From Serripes groenlandicus (lineage: Eukaryota > Mollusca > Bivalvia > Cardiida > Cardiidae), in contig JASEVX010000008.1 of assembly GCA_031761405.1 (NCBI GenBank), forward strand, positions 68,970,236 to 69,034,235: a stretch of DNA of 64,000 nucleotides. The letters are read 5' to 3'. The position numbers and the translations under genes are program-made. Of this stretch, positions 1 to 12,768 are shown in pieces (within the stretch, counting starts at the first letter, position 1; each line of letters starts with the position of its first letter). The notes under the pieces were generated by a model, which made no database searches, was not told where the DNA came from, and saw nothing but the letters and a program-made list of their open reading frames with translations.

Positions 1-1835
1 GTAGTTATCGACTTTTGAATACATGTAGTATATAGTGTAAAATAAAGTATAGCAGTCTAGCTAATAGGGACTGTTTTGTCTTCGTAAACAAGAGAAAGTT
101 GATGCAACGCATCAATGTCGCCGGATATCCATAGTGTAGTTATGCATAACACTAACATTATAGTAGTTGAATAAACAGTTATCAACTGAGGGGCAAATTG
201 GAACATCAGGGGTGCGGGTCAAGTGAAAATGTATCATAACTTGCATTGTTTTGTCAACGAAGTGAATGATAATTGAAGCCTTTCATTGTTTATGATCAAT
301 CTCCATTCCAAAGTAGGTTGGCCATACACACAACCAACTAATTATTGATCATAAACAGTAATGGAAATGAGAAATCTTGCCAAGCATTAGTCTTAGTATG
401 TATACAGTGCTTTCATTAAGGAATAATTATAAGATTTGTGAATTCCACATAAACTTTTCAAGATGTTTGTCAGAATATTTGAATTTTATTATTTTTCAAT
501 AAAACCACAAAACAGACAATTTAGGATTTGCATGCAATAGAACGTCATTTTACCTTTCCTCTATTAACGTCAACAGTGGACACCTTCGCAGCAATCTACC
601 TTTAAAACAATGAGATAATGGTTAAATCGCTGAAGACATGAGTTTTCTCGTTTTCTCAAAATGATATTAGCTTGGCATCCTAATTATATCATACTTTAAC
701 AAATGTTGAAGTGTAGTCCAATATTTATAACCTTCGAAATATAATATCAAACAGTTAAATCTCATTGAAATTGTTGTATAATTTAAACTTAATTTCGAAC
801 ATAAACTGAGCCCTACAACATGTTAATTTATTTTAATTCTTTCCTTCCTTTTTTATAATGAAAATAACAAACTACTCATGTTTTAAAATTATATTATGAT
901 GAGCGCCCTTGTGTCAATGATGCATAACAATATGCAGATCGGAAGCAATATGCCTTTAGGGAATTAAATGACACATTTAAAATTGTCAAGGACGAAATAA
1001 TTTTGTACGAAAGACCCGATTCTTTCTTATTCGCAGAGGTGTCGTTCTTGAAACTCTCTTTATAGGCAGAGAGTGTTCGTTCAAAGTAATTTTTCTATTA
1101 AAACCAGTTTTATCTCGGTTTGTTCTTTTCTTCGTTTGTTTCGAACCAAATAAACATTTTAAATCACCTATGATTTACTATCTGTAAGTGAGTGTAAAGA
1201 GCGGCTCTCTGCAAAGGAGATTGATCTACGCAGTTGGTATTCGCGAGTATGTAAACAAATAAATTAGACTGTGCGACGTAAAGGTTTGTAGTTATCGCCT
1301 TTTGAGTACATGTAGTATATAGTGTAAAATAAAGTATACCAGTCTAGCTTATAGGGACTGTTTTGTATTCGTAAATAAAACAAAAAAACATAAATGCGAG
1401 TCAAAATAAAGAAACTGAAAATACCTAAAACATCGGAATATTTATTTCATTTTAAATGTGTCATTACTTAGTGTTTTTAAACAAACACAATTGTAATATG
1501 TTCAAGACATCTAAATGTGTTTCTTTCTAATAATAATCCCTTCTCCCATGTGATTCCCGAAAACCTATTAAAAATAGAAGTCGCGGGCTTCTGCCCGGCG
1601 ACTAATAAAACAAAAAAACATAAATGCGAGTCAAAATAAATAAACTGAATATACCTAAAACATCGGAATATTTATTTTATTTTAGATGTGTCATTACTTA
1701 GTGTTTTTAAACAACCACAATTGTAATATGTTCAAGACATCTAAATGTGTTTCTTTCTAATAATAATCCCCCCTCCCATGTGATTTCAGAAAACCTATTA
1801 AAAATAGAAGTCGCGGGCTTCTGCCCGGCGACTAA
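1..1835 (+). mobile_element. Family A Helitron-like element A1, 5' end outside window, split by A2
   Basis: Bases 1-88 and 1606-1835 are two pieces of one non-coding family A element; the intact equivalent of the junction is seen inside A2 near 1287-1400. The right end carries the family hairpin GTCGCGGGCTTCTGCCCGGC followed by GACTAA at 1830-1835. No protein is encoded. The assignment to a family is direct, because four copies in this window share body and ends. The Helitron-like classification is inference from end structure and lack of target duplication. Confidence 0.8.
89..1605 (+). mobile_element. Family A Helitron-like element A2, complete, nested in A1
   Basis: Complete copy, about 1.5 kb. 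It starts CAAGAG, then a hairpin (TTGATGC/GCATCAA) and the arm GTCGCCGG. It ends in a hairpin whose right arm is CCGGCGAC, followed by TAA (overall CTAA). Joining base 88 to base 1606 recreates the uninterrupted sequence seen at about 1370-1385, so the borders are defined to within a base or two with no target duplication. Copy A4 at 43.6 kb is very similar along nearly the whole length. No coding potential; non-autonomous. Confidence 0.85.
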
Positions 1836-1907
1836 TAAAAAAAGCTTAGCCTAGGAAGTTGGGGAAAAGTTATTGAATACAAATTAAATGTGTTTAAAGG
1901 TTTGAAA

Positions 1908-4220
1908 CAAGAGAAAGTTGATGCAAGGCATCAATGTCGCCGGAAAAGACTGCATTGATTTATTTTTTAACACACATGTATTCTTGACTTTCATTAGTCT
2001 AAACATACACATAATGTTTTCATAAGGACTAATTCCAGGATTTTTGAAATTCCACATAGATCTACAAATTTCAGGATTTTTCTTTTGGTCAGGATTTTTG
2101 ATGTTTTGTATTTGTCAACAAGAGGCCCTCATGGCCTATGCTCTACTGGTATGGTTCTTTGGTCATTTTCAATCCAGAGCATGTATGTATGATGAAGATC
2201 GGATAGTAAATGGAGGCTCTTTTGTGTTCACAAGCTGTATTATAGCAATTTTTACAATTTCATGGGCCATAATCCAGTCTTGCATGGGCGGATCTGGCTG
2301 ATTTTCAAAAGGAACCAAGCTCTCATCAATATTTAACTACTATCTAAGTTTGGTGAAGATCAGATAGTAAATGGAGCCTCTATTGTGTTCACATGCTCAA
2401 TTATAGCAATTTATAGTCTCATGGATATCTAACTACTGTATAAGTTTGGTTGAGATACAATCAAAAGTGAAGACTGTATCGTGTTGACAAGCTCTTTTAT
2501 AGCAATTTTGACCATTTCAAGGGCCATAATCCAGTCATGCATGGGCGATTCTGGCTGGTTTTCGAAAGGAACCGAACTCTCATGGATATCTAACTACTGT
2601 TTAAGTTTGGTTGAGATACAATCAAAAAAGAAGACTGTATTGTGTTAAAAAGCTCTTTTATAGCAATTTTGACCATTTCAAGGGCCATAATCCAGTCATG
2701 CATTGGCGGATCTGGCTGGTTTTTGAAAGGAACCGAGCTCTCATGGATATCTGACTACTGAATACTGTATCGTGTTAACAAGAAATCGTTTACGGACGGA
2801 CGCACGCACGCACGCACGGATGACGGACAAATCACCACGACATAAGCCCTTCTGACCTTTGGCCAGTAGAGCTAATAAAACCACAACAAATTAATACATT
2901 TTGAGATTTAAATCTACATGCAATAAAAAGCTACTAAACCCTTTCCATGTCTGAAGCAACAATGAAAACCTTTAAACGCTTAAAACATTGAGAAAGCGGT
3001 TAAATTGCTGAAGACATGAACGTCCTCCTTTTTAATAATAATTATAATAAATATTTCACAGATGTTAAAATTGATCCTCATATGTTTAAAAAGTAGTCCA
3101 CACTTGAAACAACATATCAGCTAAATTGTTTATCTAAATCGTTGATGCATACAATATATGTTTTGCGCAAGGGACATGCCAATTGCGAGTCCCATTACTA
3201 TTTAATAGGTGGCAAGTATGAAATTAATTGGGTGCGAAAGAGCAGATTTTCTTTATTTCTAAATCTATTGTTTATCAGAGTTTGTTCTTCTCTTAATTTG
3301 TTTCAAGCCAAATAAACATTTGATATCACATATATTTAATCATTCAAGTGTGTAATATTAGCTATCTATCAGTTATAAGGTGTTTGAGCATTCTTTCGAA
3401 ATGTTGACTCTCGTGTGTCAAATCGAGGCGTAGTGTCAGACATCGAAGAAAGTGAATAAAAAATCAGGCAAAGCTTTAGTGCATGTTTTATTCCACTGCA
3501 TTCGAGTGAAAAAAAGCATTTCCTTATTATCTTTCTTTCTCCTACATTCGACCCATGCACTCGTTTCATGACGTTTAAGAAATAAATTCGTCGTGCGACA
3601 TTTTTTGTCTGCATAAACAAGTCACTTTTCTAAGTTTACATTTTACTTCCGGTTACATCGCTTTGTTTACATTTGGCAATATGAAACTAGGTCACGAACT
3701 GAGGAAAAGGCGTTTTGACGTTCACGACCGATAAACAGGCTTATATTTGAGACATATTTTCACAAAATATTTCTTATTTTTGTTTCTGTTACCAGTTTAT
3801 GTTGATACTTATCTATTAAAATGAGAATTCGAAGTGATTTTTATATCGATAGTCTTTTGCAAGCAGGTGCGCGTATGTAAAAAAATTAGACTGTGCGACG
3901 TAAAGGTTTGTAGTTATCGCCTTTTGATTACATAGTTTATTAAAATAAAGTATCGCAGTCTAGCTAATAGGGACTGTTGTGTCTTCGTAAATAAAACACA
4001 AAAACGTAAATGCAAGTCAGAATAAAGAAACTGCACATACTTAAAACATCGAAATATTTATTTCATTTTAAATGTGTCATAACTTAGTGTTTTTAAACAA
4101 ACGCAATTGTAATATGTTCAAGACATTTAAAAAAAAAAAAAAAAAAAATAACCCCCCCTCCCATGTGATTTCCGAAAACCTATTAAAAATAGAAGTCGCG
4201 AGCTTCTGCCCGGCGACTAA
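1908..4220 (+). mobile_element. Family A Helitron-like element A3, interrupted by B1
   Basis: Starts CAAGAG at 1908 with a slightly degraded 5' hairpin (GATGCAAGGCATC) and the arm GTCGCCGG. It runs to 2118, resumes at 2876 after family B element B1, and ends with the hairpin and CTAA at 4220. It is more diverged than A2 and A4 and carries a poly-A run near 4129-4148, so it is probably an older insertion. No gene inside. Confidence 0.75.
2119..2875 (+). mobile_element. Family B Helitron-like element B1, nested in A3
   Basis: Starts CAAGAG, then the hairpin GGCCCTCATGGCC and the arm CTCTACTGG. It ends with the hairpin CTGGCC/GGCCAG, the arm CCAGTAGAG and CTAA. The body has internal repeats of about 180 bp and a GACG/CACG-rich stretch near 2795-2830. 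The outer flanks, tcaa and taaaacc, rejoin to the uninterrupted sequence of family A (compare about 495-510). The 85-residue open frame over 2044-2301 spans the element border and is not a gene. Confidence 0.82.
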
Positions 4221-4570
4221 TAACTGTAGAAGACATACATATTTTGCATCTTTTTGTTTCTTAAAATCAGTCAATACAATTTATTGATTCATAAAGGTTG
4301 CTTTTTTTTCAAACATATAATAGAGTTTTTCTTAACAATACTAATGTTGGTTGCTCCCTTTTTGATTACGTCACCCCATAGTACAAAATTAAAACCTATC
4401 CCATACTGACGCCTCGCTTCAACGCGGCGTCAATAATAAAACACCCGCTGAGTATTCAAATGCCGTCACGAGTACTTTCGGCATTTCAGCCTTTGTCAGC
4501 GGCGCTTCATGAATCAATATTTACATTACAACGAAAATGACATATTAACGTTATAACGTCATATAAAGAG
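4221..4570. other. Unassigned spacer with one terminal-type hairpin
   Basis: No gene seen. At 4407-4432 there is a hairpin with arms TGACGCC and GGCGTCA followed by ATAATAAA. It resembles the right end of family A in layout but not in sequence, so it may be the end of a fifth related family. No matching left end was found. Confidence 0.4.
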
Positions 4571-5655
4571 GCCCGTTCTGTTCTGTTACCCGTTTTCCAC
4601 ATACGACGAATATGTTTTGTTAACCCTTTCCCACGTACGACGAATCTGTTCTGTTACCCCTTTCACAGGTACGAAGAATCTGTTCTGTTATCCCTTTCCC
4701 ATGTACGACGAATCTGTTCTGTTACCCTTTTCGACGTACGAAGAATCTGTTCTGTTAACCCTTTCCCACGTACGACGAATCTGTTCTGTTAATCCTTTCC
4801 CACGTACGACGAATCTGTTCTGTTAATCCTTTCCCACGTACGACGAATCTGTTCTGTTAACCCTTTCCCACGTACGACGAATCTGTTATGTTGTCCCTTT
4901 CCCACATACGACGAATCTGTTCTGTTAACCCTTTCCCACGTACGACGAATCTGTTATGTTAACCCTTTCCCACGTACGACGAATCTGTTCTGTTAATCCT
5001 TTCCCACGTACGACGAATCTGTTCTGTTAATCCTTTCCCACGTACGAAGAATCTGTTCTGTTAACCCTTTCCCACGTACGACGAATCTGTTATGTTAATC
5101 CTTTCCCACGTACGACGAATCTGTTCTGTTAACCCTTTCCCACGTACGACGAATCTGTTCTGTTAACCCTTTCCCACGTACGACGAATCTGTTCTGTTAA
5201 CCCTTTCCCACGTACGACGAATCTGTTATGTTGTCCCTTTCCCACATACGACGAATCTGTTCTGTTAACCCTTTCCCACGTACGACGAATCTGTTATGTT
5301 AACCCTTTCCCACATACGACGAATCTGTTCTGTTAATCCTTTCCCACGTACGACGAATCTGTTCTGTTAATCCTTTCCCAGTTACGACGAATCTGTTATG
5401 TTAACCCTTTCCAACGTACGACGAATATGTTATGTTAACCCTTTCCCACGTACGACGAATCGGTTATGTTAATCCTTTCCAACGTACGACGAATATGTTA
5501 TGTTAACCCTTTCCAACGTACGACGAATATGTTATGTTAACCCTTTCCCACGTACGACGAATCGGTTATGTTAACCCTTTCCAACGTACGACGAATATGT
5601 TATGTTAACCCTTTCCCACGAACGACGAATATGTCATGTTAACCCTTTCCCACGT
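4571..5655. repeat. 34-bp minisatellite array
   Basis: About 32 head-to-tail copies of a 34-bp unit containing ACGACGAATCTGTTCTGTTA and a TTTCCCACGT part. Units differ by a few substitutions (CTGTT or ATGTT, CCCA or CCAA), with variants clustered toward the right end. Open frames here simply follow the repeat. Confidence 0.95.
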
Positions 5656-6175
5656 ACATATCTACAAATAGAGTACATATATCCACATATAGTACATATC
5701 TACAAATAGAGTACATATATCCACATATAGTACATATCTACAAATAGAGTACATATATCCACATATAGTACATATCTACAAATATAGTACATATATCCAC
5801 ATATAGTACATATCTACAAATAGAGTACATATATCCACATATAGTACATATCTACAAATATAGTACATATATCCACATATAGTACATATCTACAAATATA
5901 GTACATATATCCACATATAGTACATATCTACAAATATAGTACATATATCCACATATAGTACATATCTACAAATAGAGTACATATATCCACATATAGTACA
6001 TATCTACAAATAGAGTACATATATCCACATATAGTACATATCTACAAATAGAGTACATATATCCACATATAGTACATGTCTACAAATATAGTACATATCT
6101 ACACATAAAGTACATATCTGCAAATATAGTACATTTCTACAAATATAGTACTACAAATATAGTACATATCAACAA
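5656..6175. repeat. 38-bp minisatellite array
   Basis: About 13-14 copies of a 38-bp unit built from two related halves (ACATATCTACAAATAGAGT and ACATATATCCACATATAGT). It directly abuts the preceding 34-bp array and degrades at its right edge. Confidence 0.95.
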
Positions 6176-6216
6176 ATAAATGTAATTATTGAATTGTATA
6201 ATTTTTTAATTGTGAC

Positions 6217-6310
6217 AAAAGAATAAATTGATCATACTGCGCAATTTATCCTTGTGTCGCAATGTTTTCAAATGTTATCTGCTGCAGAGGTACGTGAAAG
6301 TTGTGGATGA
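6217..6310 (+). repeat. Satellite-flanking cassette, copy 1
   Basis: Short non-coding block with a degraded AAATTG...CAATTT inverted pair, then TTTTCAAA and TCTGCTGCAGAGG at 6278-6290. The same order of elements recurs beside other, unrelated arrays in this window (8.4, 13.3, 39.0 and 47.7 kb). Confidence 0.55.
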
Positions 6311-6682
6311 CGATGTTCTCTTCTTAAAGCGATATAATCACGAATTAAGTTAATCAGTCATCAATTCAATAAGTACATTGACCTGTCATCACATCATTTT
6401 AACTTTTTCTACATTCATATTTACGCAAAAACAAAGGAAAACACTTCTAACGAAAAATCAAACTCCAACCATGCCTTCTGGTTTCATCAGTGCATTTACT
6501 CGACATTTTTGTTGAAAAGTATGGTTTTCAAGTAAAAGATAATATTTGCATTTTAGACATTTATTCTAAATATCATAATTATCGTATAATTTCGAGGTGA
6601 AAACAAACGCATCTCGTTTGTTAGTATATAAGACAACGCCAAGCAATCGAAGACGGGAAGTCTTATTTCCGGTAACTGGAGT
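6311..6682. other. Unassigned spacer
   Basis: No gene, repeat or structured element recognised apart from ordinary AT-rich sequence. Confidence 0.5.
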
Positions 6683-6998
6683 TTTTGATGAACAAGTGAA
6701 CACAATTTGATTTCTTTCGAGTACCCAAGTTTTTGATGAACAAGTGAACACAATTTGATTTCTTTCGAGTACCCAAGTCTTTGATGAACAAGTGAACACA
6801 ATTTGATTTCTTTCGAGTATCCAAGTCTTTGATGAACAAGTGAATACAATTTGATTTCTTTCGAGTACCCAAGTCTTTGATGAACAAGTGAACACAATTT
6901 GATTTCTTTCGAGTACCCAAGTCTTTGATGAACAAGTGAACACAATTTGATTTCTTTCGAGTACCCAAGTCTTTGATGAACAAGTGAACACAATTTGC
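6683..6998. repeat. 48-bp minisatellite (about 6.6 copies)
   Basis: Unit contains GATGAACAAGTGAACACAAT and TTTCGAGTACCCAAGTC. Because 48 is a multiple of 3 and the unit lacks stops on the minus strand, all three minus frames stay open (up to 146 residues). That is expected from the repeat and does not support a gene. Confidence 0.93.
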
Positions 6999-7088
6999 TC
7001 GGTCAAAGTACAGGCCCCATTTTGTATCTAATCTTCATGAAAGTTAGTCAGAACATACATCTCCATTAACTATATATATATATTTATA

Positions 7089-8368
7089 CACAGGTGCCCG
7101 GCGCAAAAGACCCTTTAAAAAAGAAAAAAAATGGTTTTAGAAAAAAAAAATATATATATATATTAATTACATTATAAAGGTATTCAACTTCGATGGATTG
7201 TTTACATATGTCGATTGTTCAATGCTTCTAGCAAAGTGAATTTTCGACCGATTTTTACAAATAATATATTAATCGACGCGGAATTGATTTCTTTCAGCTA
7301 TATAAACACTAATATGGTAACAACTTTTCTATTTATCAAGATACGAGAGACGGATCATGCAAACTTTTTCTCTCGTAGACGATCTGACTCTGAATTCATC
7401 AGATACGTCTATCAGTGAAATGCAACAAATATCAGGTTTCATAGAACAAAATCAACTTATGCATATGCATAATAATATTCTATAACACTTACGTCCGGCT
7501 ATTTTCTTTTGTTACAACCTTAATCAATGATATCGGCAATTATCTGCAGCGGTTACTTTCGCTCGGATGAAGACAGCCATTCAAATTGGTGACCCGGAAG
7601 TCGTTTCTTGTGAAATTATATTGGTACCTGGTTTTACATTTAGGTAAGTACACGAACGGAAACCGCTCCATGTAAACATTGCGGTTTGTTTATACTGTCA
7701 ACGCATTGACAGATCGGCGGGAAACTTGAGCCCGTTCTGTATGTGGAGGAAACAGTAAAGCGAGAACCATATTAATTATTTCGGGGACTGGTTTCCGTTC
7801 GTGTACTTACCTAAATTTAAAGCAGGGAACCAATACAATTTCTTCAGAAAGGACTTCCGTGTCACCGATTTGAATGGCCGCCTTCTTTATAGCGAAAGTA
7901 ACCGCTGCAGATAATTATCGATATCATTGATTAAGGTTGTAACAAAAGTCAATAGCCGGACGTAAGTGTTATAGAGTATTATAATGCATAAGTTGATTTT
8001 GTTCTATGAAACGTGATATGTGTTGCATTTCACTAATAAACGTATCGATGAATTCAGAGTCAGATCGTCTACGAGAGAAAAGGTTTGCATGATCCGTCTC
8101 TCGTATCTTGATAAATATAAAAATAATGACCATATTAGTGTTTATTTAGCTGAGAGAAATCAATTCCGCGTCGATTAATATATTATTTGTAAAAATCGGT
8201 CAAAAATTGAGTTTGCTAGAAGCATTCAACAAACGGCATATGTAAAAAAATCCGTTGATTTGCCATGGAAGTAAAATACCTTTATAATGTTATTAACATA
8301 TAATTTTTTTTTTTTTTCTAAAACTATTTTTTTCATGTTTAAAGGGTCTTTTGCGCCGGGCACCTGTG
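7089..8368. mobile_element. Foldback element with arms of about 575 bp
   Basis: The left arm (7089-7664) and right arm (7790-8368) are imperfect reverse complements around a spacer of about 125 bp. The termini read CACAGGTGCCCGGCGC on the left and the complement on the right. The arms differ by scattered substitutions and small indels, so the element is not brand new. The spacer holds a small hairpin (CTGTCAACGCATTGACAG). No target duplication could be identified. The short open frame at 7215-7418 lies in an arm and is not a gene. Confidence 0.85.
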
Positions 8369-8395
8369 CTTTGGTTAATGACTAAAAGTGGAAAA

Positions 8396-8510
8396 CATTG
8401 TGGCAAAGGGAGAAATTGCTCGTTTGAGCAATTTCTTCATTTGTCACTATGTTTTCAAAAAGCCGTCTGCTGCAGAGGCGTCAGAAAGCGTCTATATGAG
8501 GGAAAGGGTT
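8396..8510 (+). repeat. Satellite-flanking cassette, copy 2 (best preserved)
   Basis: Contains the hairpin GAGAAATTGCTC/GAGCAATTTCTTC at about 8409-8438, TTTTCAAA, TCTGCTGCAGAGG at 8466-8478 and GGGAAAGGGTTAA at its right edge. It lies between the foldback element and the 48-bp satellite. Confidence 0.6.
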
Positions 8511-8825
8511 AATTTACTGTTTCATAAGAGAAAATCGAATATGACAAAGAGAAAGTAAACACACTTTATTTTCCTTGTAAGCCATTTTTACAGATAAACA
8601 TTTTGATGCAAAGTTCCGTAACAGCCGCAATTATTCCCTCACAAGGTGAGATTTACTGTTTTCCAATGTTTCACCTTTTATGGTTCGATCCTGTATGATC
8701 AACATTATGAGCGGATTTAATGTGTTTTAATTTTTCTATTGAGACAATATAAAAATACCTGGCAGCAACGTTTTCAAGTTGAATAGGGTCCCGTAGTGTC
8801 GGGTTGCAGGAAAGCGTTAACCTTG
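8511..8825. other. Unassigned spacer before the 48-bp array
   Basis: No gene or defined element seen. The right edge (near 8790-8822) contains a degraded version of the GGGTTAA-type motif found at the cassette edge. Confidence 0.4.
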
Positions 8826-10757
8826 GAACAAATGAATACTGATGTAAACGTATTTAATATACATAAATCATTGAACAAAATGAATAATGATGTAAACGTA
8901 TTTAATATACATAAATCATTGAACAAATGAATAATGATGTTAACTTATTTAATATACATAAATCATTGAACAAAATGAATAATTATGTAAACGTATTTAA
9001 TATACATGAATCATTGAACAAAATGAATAATGATATAAACGTATTTAATATACATATATCATTGAACAAAATGAATAATTATGTAAACGTATTTAATATA
9101 CATAAATCAATGAACACAATGAATAATGATATAAACGTATTTAATATACATGAATCATTGAACAAAATGCATAATGATGTAAACGTATTTAATATACATG
9201 AATCATTGAACAAAATGAATAATGATGTAAACGTATTTAATATACATAAATCATTGAACAAAATGAATAATGATGTAAACGTATTTAATATACATGAATC
9301 ATTGAACAAATGAATAATGATGTTAACTTATTTAATATACATAAATCATTGAACAAAATGAATAATGATGTAAACGTATTTAATATACATAAATCATTGA
9401 ACAAAATGAATAATGATGTAAACGTATTTAATATACATGAATCATTGAACAAATGAATAATGATGTTAACTTATTTAATATACATAAATCATTGAACAAA
9501 ATGCATAATGATGTAAACGTATTTAATATACATGAATCATTGAACAAAATGAATAATGATGTAAACGTATTTAATATACATAAATCATTGAACAAAATGA
9601 ATAATGATGTAAACGTATTTAATATACATGAATCATTGAACAAAATGAATAATGATGTAAAGGTATTTAATATACATAAATCATTGAACACAATGAATAA
9701 TGATGTAAACGTATTTAATATACATAAATCATTGAACAAAATGAATAATGATGTAAACGTATTTAATATACATAAATCATTGAACAAAATGAATAATGAT
9801 GTAAACGTATTTAATATACATATATCATTGAACAAAATGAATACATTAAATGAATCATTGAACAAAATGAATAATGATGTAAACGTATTTAATATACATG
9901 AATCATTGAACAAAATGAATAATGATGTAAACGTATTTAATATACATAAATCATTGAACAAAATGAATAATGATGTAAACGTATTTAATATACATGAATC
10001 ATTGAACAAATGAATAATGATGTTAACTTATTTAATATACATAAATCATTGAACAAAATGAATAATGATGTAAACGTATTTAATATACATAAATCATTGA
10101 ACAAAATGAATAATGATGTAAACGTATTTAATATACATGAATCATTGAACAAATGAATAATGATGTTAACTTATTTAATATACATAAATCATTGAACAAA
10201 ATGCATAATGATGTAAACGTATTTAATATACATGAATCATTGAACAAAATGAATAATGATGTAAACGTATTTAATATACATAAATCATTGAACAAAATGA
10301 ATAATGATGTAAACGTATTTAATATACATGAATCATTGAACAAAATGAATAATGATGTAAACGTATTTAATATACATAAATCATTGAACACAATGAATAA
10401 TGATGTAAACGTATTTAATATACATAAATCATTGAACAAAATGAATAATGATGTAAACGTATTTAATATACATAAATCATTGAACAAAATGAATAATGAT
10501 GTAAACGTATTTAATATACATATATCATTGAACAAAATGAATACATTAAATGAATCATTGAACAAAATGAATAATGATGTAAACGTATTTAATATACATA
10601 TATCATTGAACAAAATGAATACTGATGTAAACGTATTTAATATACATATATCATTGAACAAAATGAATACTGATGTAAACGTATTTAATATACATAAATC
10701 ATTGAACAAAATGAATACTGATGTAAACGTATTTAATATACATATATCATTGAACAC
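8826..10757. repeat. 48-bp satellite array with 700-bp higher-order repeat
   Basis: About 40 copies of a 48-bp unit containing GATGTAAACGTATTTAATAT and CATTGAACAAAATGAATAA. A block beginning near 9310 is repeated near 10010, with the same variant order, including a shortened unit (ATGAATACATTAAATG) at 9837 and 10537. This shows duplication of about 700 bp of array. Long frames on both strands (up to 209 residues) are produced by the 48-bp period and are not genes. Confidence 0.95.
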
Positions 10758-11910
10758 ATAGGATCTTAAACGCCATCAGATAAATTTGATAATATATATT
10801 GTAATTAAACATTCGCTTGTTTTGGTTTGTATCGTTATGAAACCTCGTGGTAAAAATAGAAATACGAAACAAAACTTCTAAAGAAAGATTGAACAAACAT
10901 TGTAAATTGTAGGACTTATTGAAAGACTTACAAATGGGGGAACCTTGGTCTTGGCGAAGGGATGTATTTTCAAATTCCGCACCTGGTGAAACAAAAGTAC
11001 GAAGAATTCGTTCATAACAAATGTCGTCAATTTGGTAAACATGATTTTAATCCAAGTGGGTTAAGTTAAATCTTTATTAGAGATTCAATTTATTACATTT
11101 TTATCAGTCATTTCTTATTGGCACACATGGTTACCGAATTGAAGGCTATGAGCTATATAAACAACTTTCCGAATGCATTAATGTTTCTAAACTTAGAAAT
11201 TCATGTACATATGTAATGAAAGCTTTTCAATTAAGATATGGATTGTAATGATGATATAAAGTGTACAAATAAGTTGTAAATATAAATGTTGTGTTGGCTT
11301 TACATTTTATGTACTGATATAATTTTCATTTATTGATGTGCATGTGTCATACTTTTGTCAATATGCCCCTTGCCTATATTTGATATATTGTCTCATATTA
11401 TTTTATATGTTATGTTATGTTATGTTATGTTGTATCATATTATATCATATCATATTATATCATATCATATCATATCATATTATATTATTATATTATATTA
11501 AATTGTGTTATATTAAATTGTATTGCATGTTCAGCGTGTATTAGGAAAAGCACATATATACAGTGGTGATGATGATATGATTTTACGTTTGAACCTTTTC
11601 CGTCTTTCGAATGTATGTACTTGTAAATTGGTAAATGTTCTCCACTTTCTATGTCATTTGTAATTTTTATTTGTGTATTTTGTTTTTCTCACGGGTCATG
11701 TGGCCTATTGAATTTATATTTGAAATAAACTTCTTCTTCTATATTCAAAATCCAAGATGCAGTTTGAGTTGCACGTACCAGCGATTTTTAAAATGCACAC
11801 ATACACTTGTTTAAACCTGAATGCCAATGATACCTTTAGATCAAAAGCATCCTAACTTCTTTATTCCCAGAATAAAAAGCATTTGTTTGTCGTGGCGATG
11901 GTCTGGATAT
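10758..11910. other. Unassigned region, possible LINE or gene 3' end
   Basis: No coding region recognised. Near 11725-11745 there is an AATAAA signal followed by a CTTCTTCTTCT tail, which is the sort of end seen in LINE 3' regions or transcript ends, but no reverse transcriptase motif is visible upstream. At 11403-11520 there is a low-complexity stretch of TGTTA/TCATA-type pentanucleotides. Confidence 0.35.
11403..11520. repeat. Pentanucleotide low-complexity tract
   Basis: Runs of TATGT and then ATCAT/ATTAT units; simple sequence only. Confidence 0.85.
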
Positions 11911-12768
11911 ATGCGTTCTCGTTCGTCAATCTATCCAGTTACTAATACGGATTATCTCGTTCCTGTATGATAATCTATCCAGTTACTTGTACGGATTATT
12001 TCGTTCCTGTATGATAATCTATCCAGTTACTTGTACGGATTATTTCGTTCCTGTATGATAATCTATCCAGTTACTTGTACGGATTATTTCGTTCCTGTAT
12101 GATAATCTATCCAGTTACTAATACGGATTATCTCGTTCCTGTATGATAATCTATCCAGTTACTTGTACGGATTATCTCGTTCCTGTATGATAATCTATCC
12201 AGTTACTTGTACGGATTATCTCGTTCCTGTATGATAATCTATCCAGTTACTTGTACGGATTATTTCGTTCATGTATGATAATCTATCCAGTTACTTGTAC
12301 GGATTATTTCGTTCCTGTATGATAATCTATCCAGTTACTTGTACGGATTATTTCGTTCCTGTATGATAATCTATCCAGTTACTTGTACGGATTAATTCGT
12401 TCCTGTATGATAATCTATCCAGTTATTTGTACGAATTATTTCGTTCCTGTATGATAATCTATCCAGTTACTTGTACGGATTATTTCGTTCCTGTAGGATA
12501 ATCTATCCTGTTACATGTACGAATTATTTCGTTCCTGTATGATAATCTATCCAGTTACTTGTACGGATTATTTCGTTCCTGTATGACAATCTATCCAGTT
12601 ACTTGTACGGATTATTTCGTTCTTGTGCGTCAATCTATCCAGTAACTTGTACGGATTATTTCGTTCACGTCCGTTAATCTATCCAGTTACATGTACGGAT
12701 TATTTCGTTCTTGTCCTTCAATTTATCCAGTTACTTGTACGGATTATTTCGTTCACGTCCGTCAATCT
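11911..12768. repeat. 44-bp satellite, array 1
   Basis: About 19 copies of a 44-bp unit containing TACGGATTATTTCGTTCCTG and AATCTATCCAGTTACTTG. Most units carry CCTGTATGATAA; the last few switch to the CACGTCCGTCAA form that also occurs in array 2 at 15.5 kb. Confidence 0.95.

Noticed and set aside
6553..7006. Three overlapping minus-strand frames of 106-146 residues
   Set aside because: A 48-bp minisatellite open in all three frames; no domain.
8927..10761. Open frames of 76-209 residues on both strands
   Set aside because: Produced by the 48-bp satellite (16 codons). Both strands are open at once and breaks coincide with shortened units.
10918..11040. Possible reverse transcriptase remnant upstream of the AATAAA and CTTCTT tail
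   Set aside because: Short broken frames with no recognisable motif.
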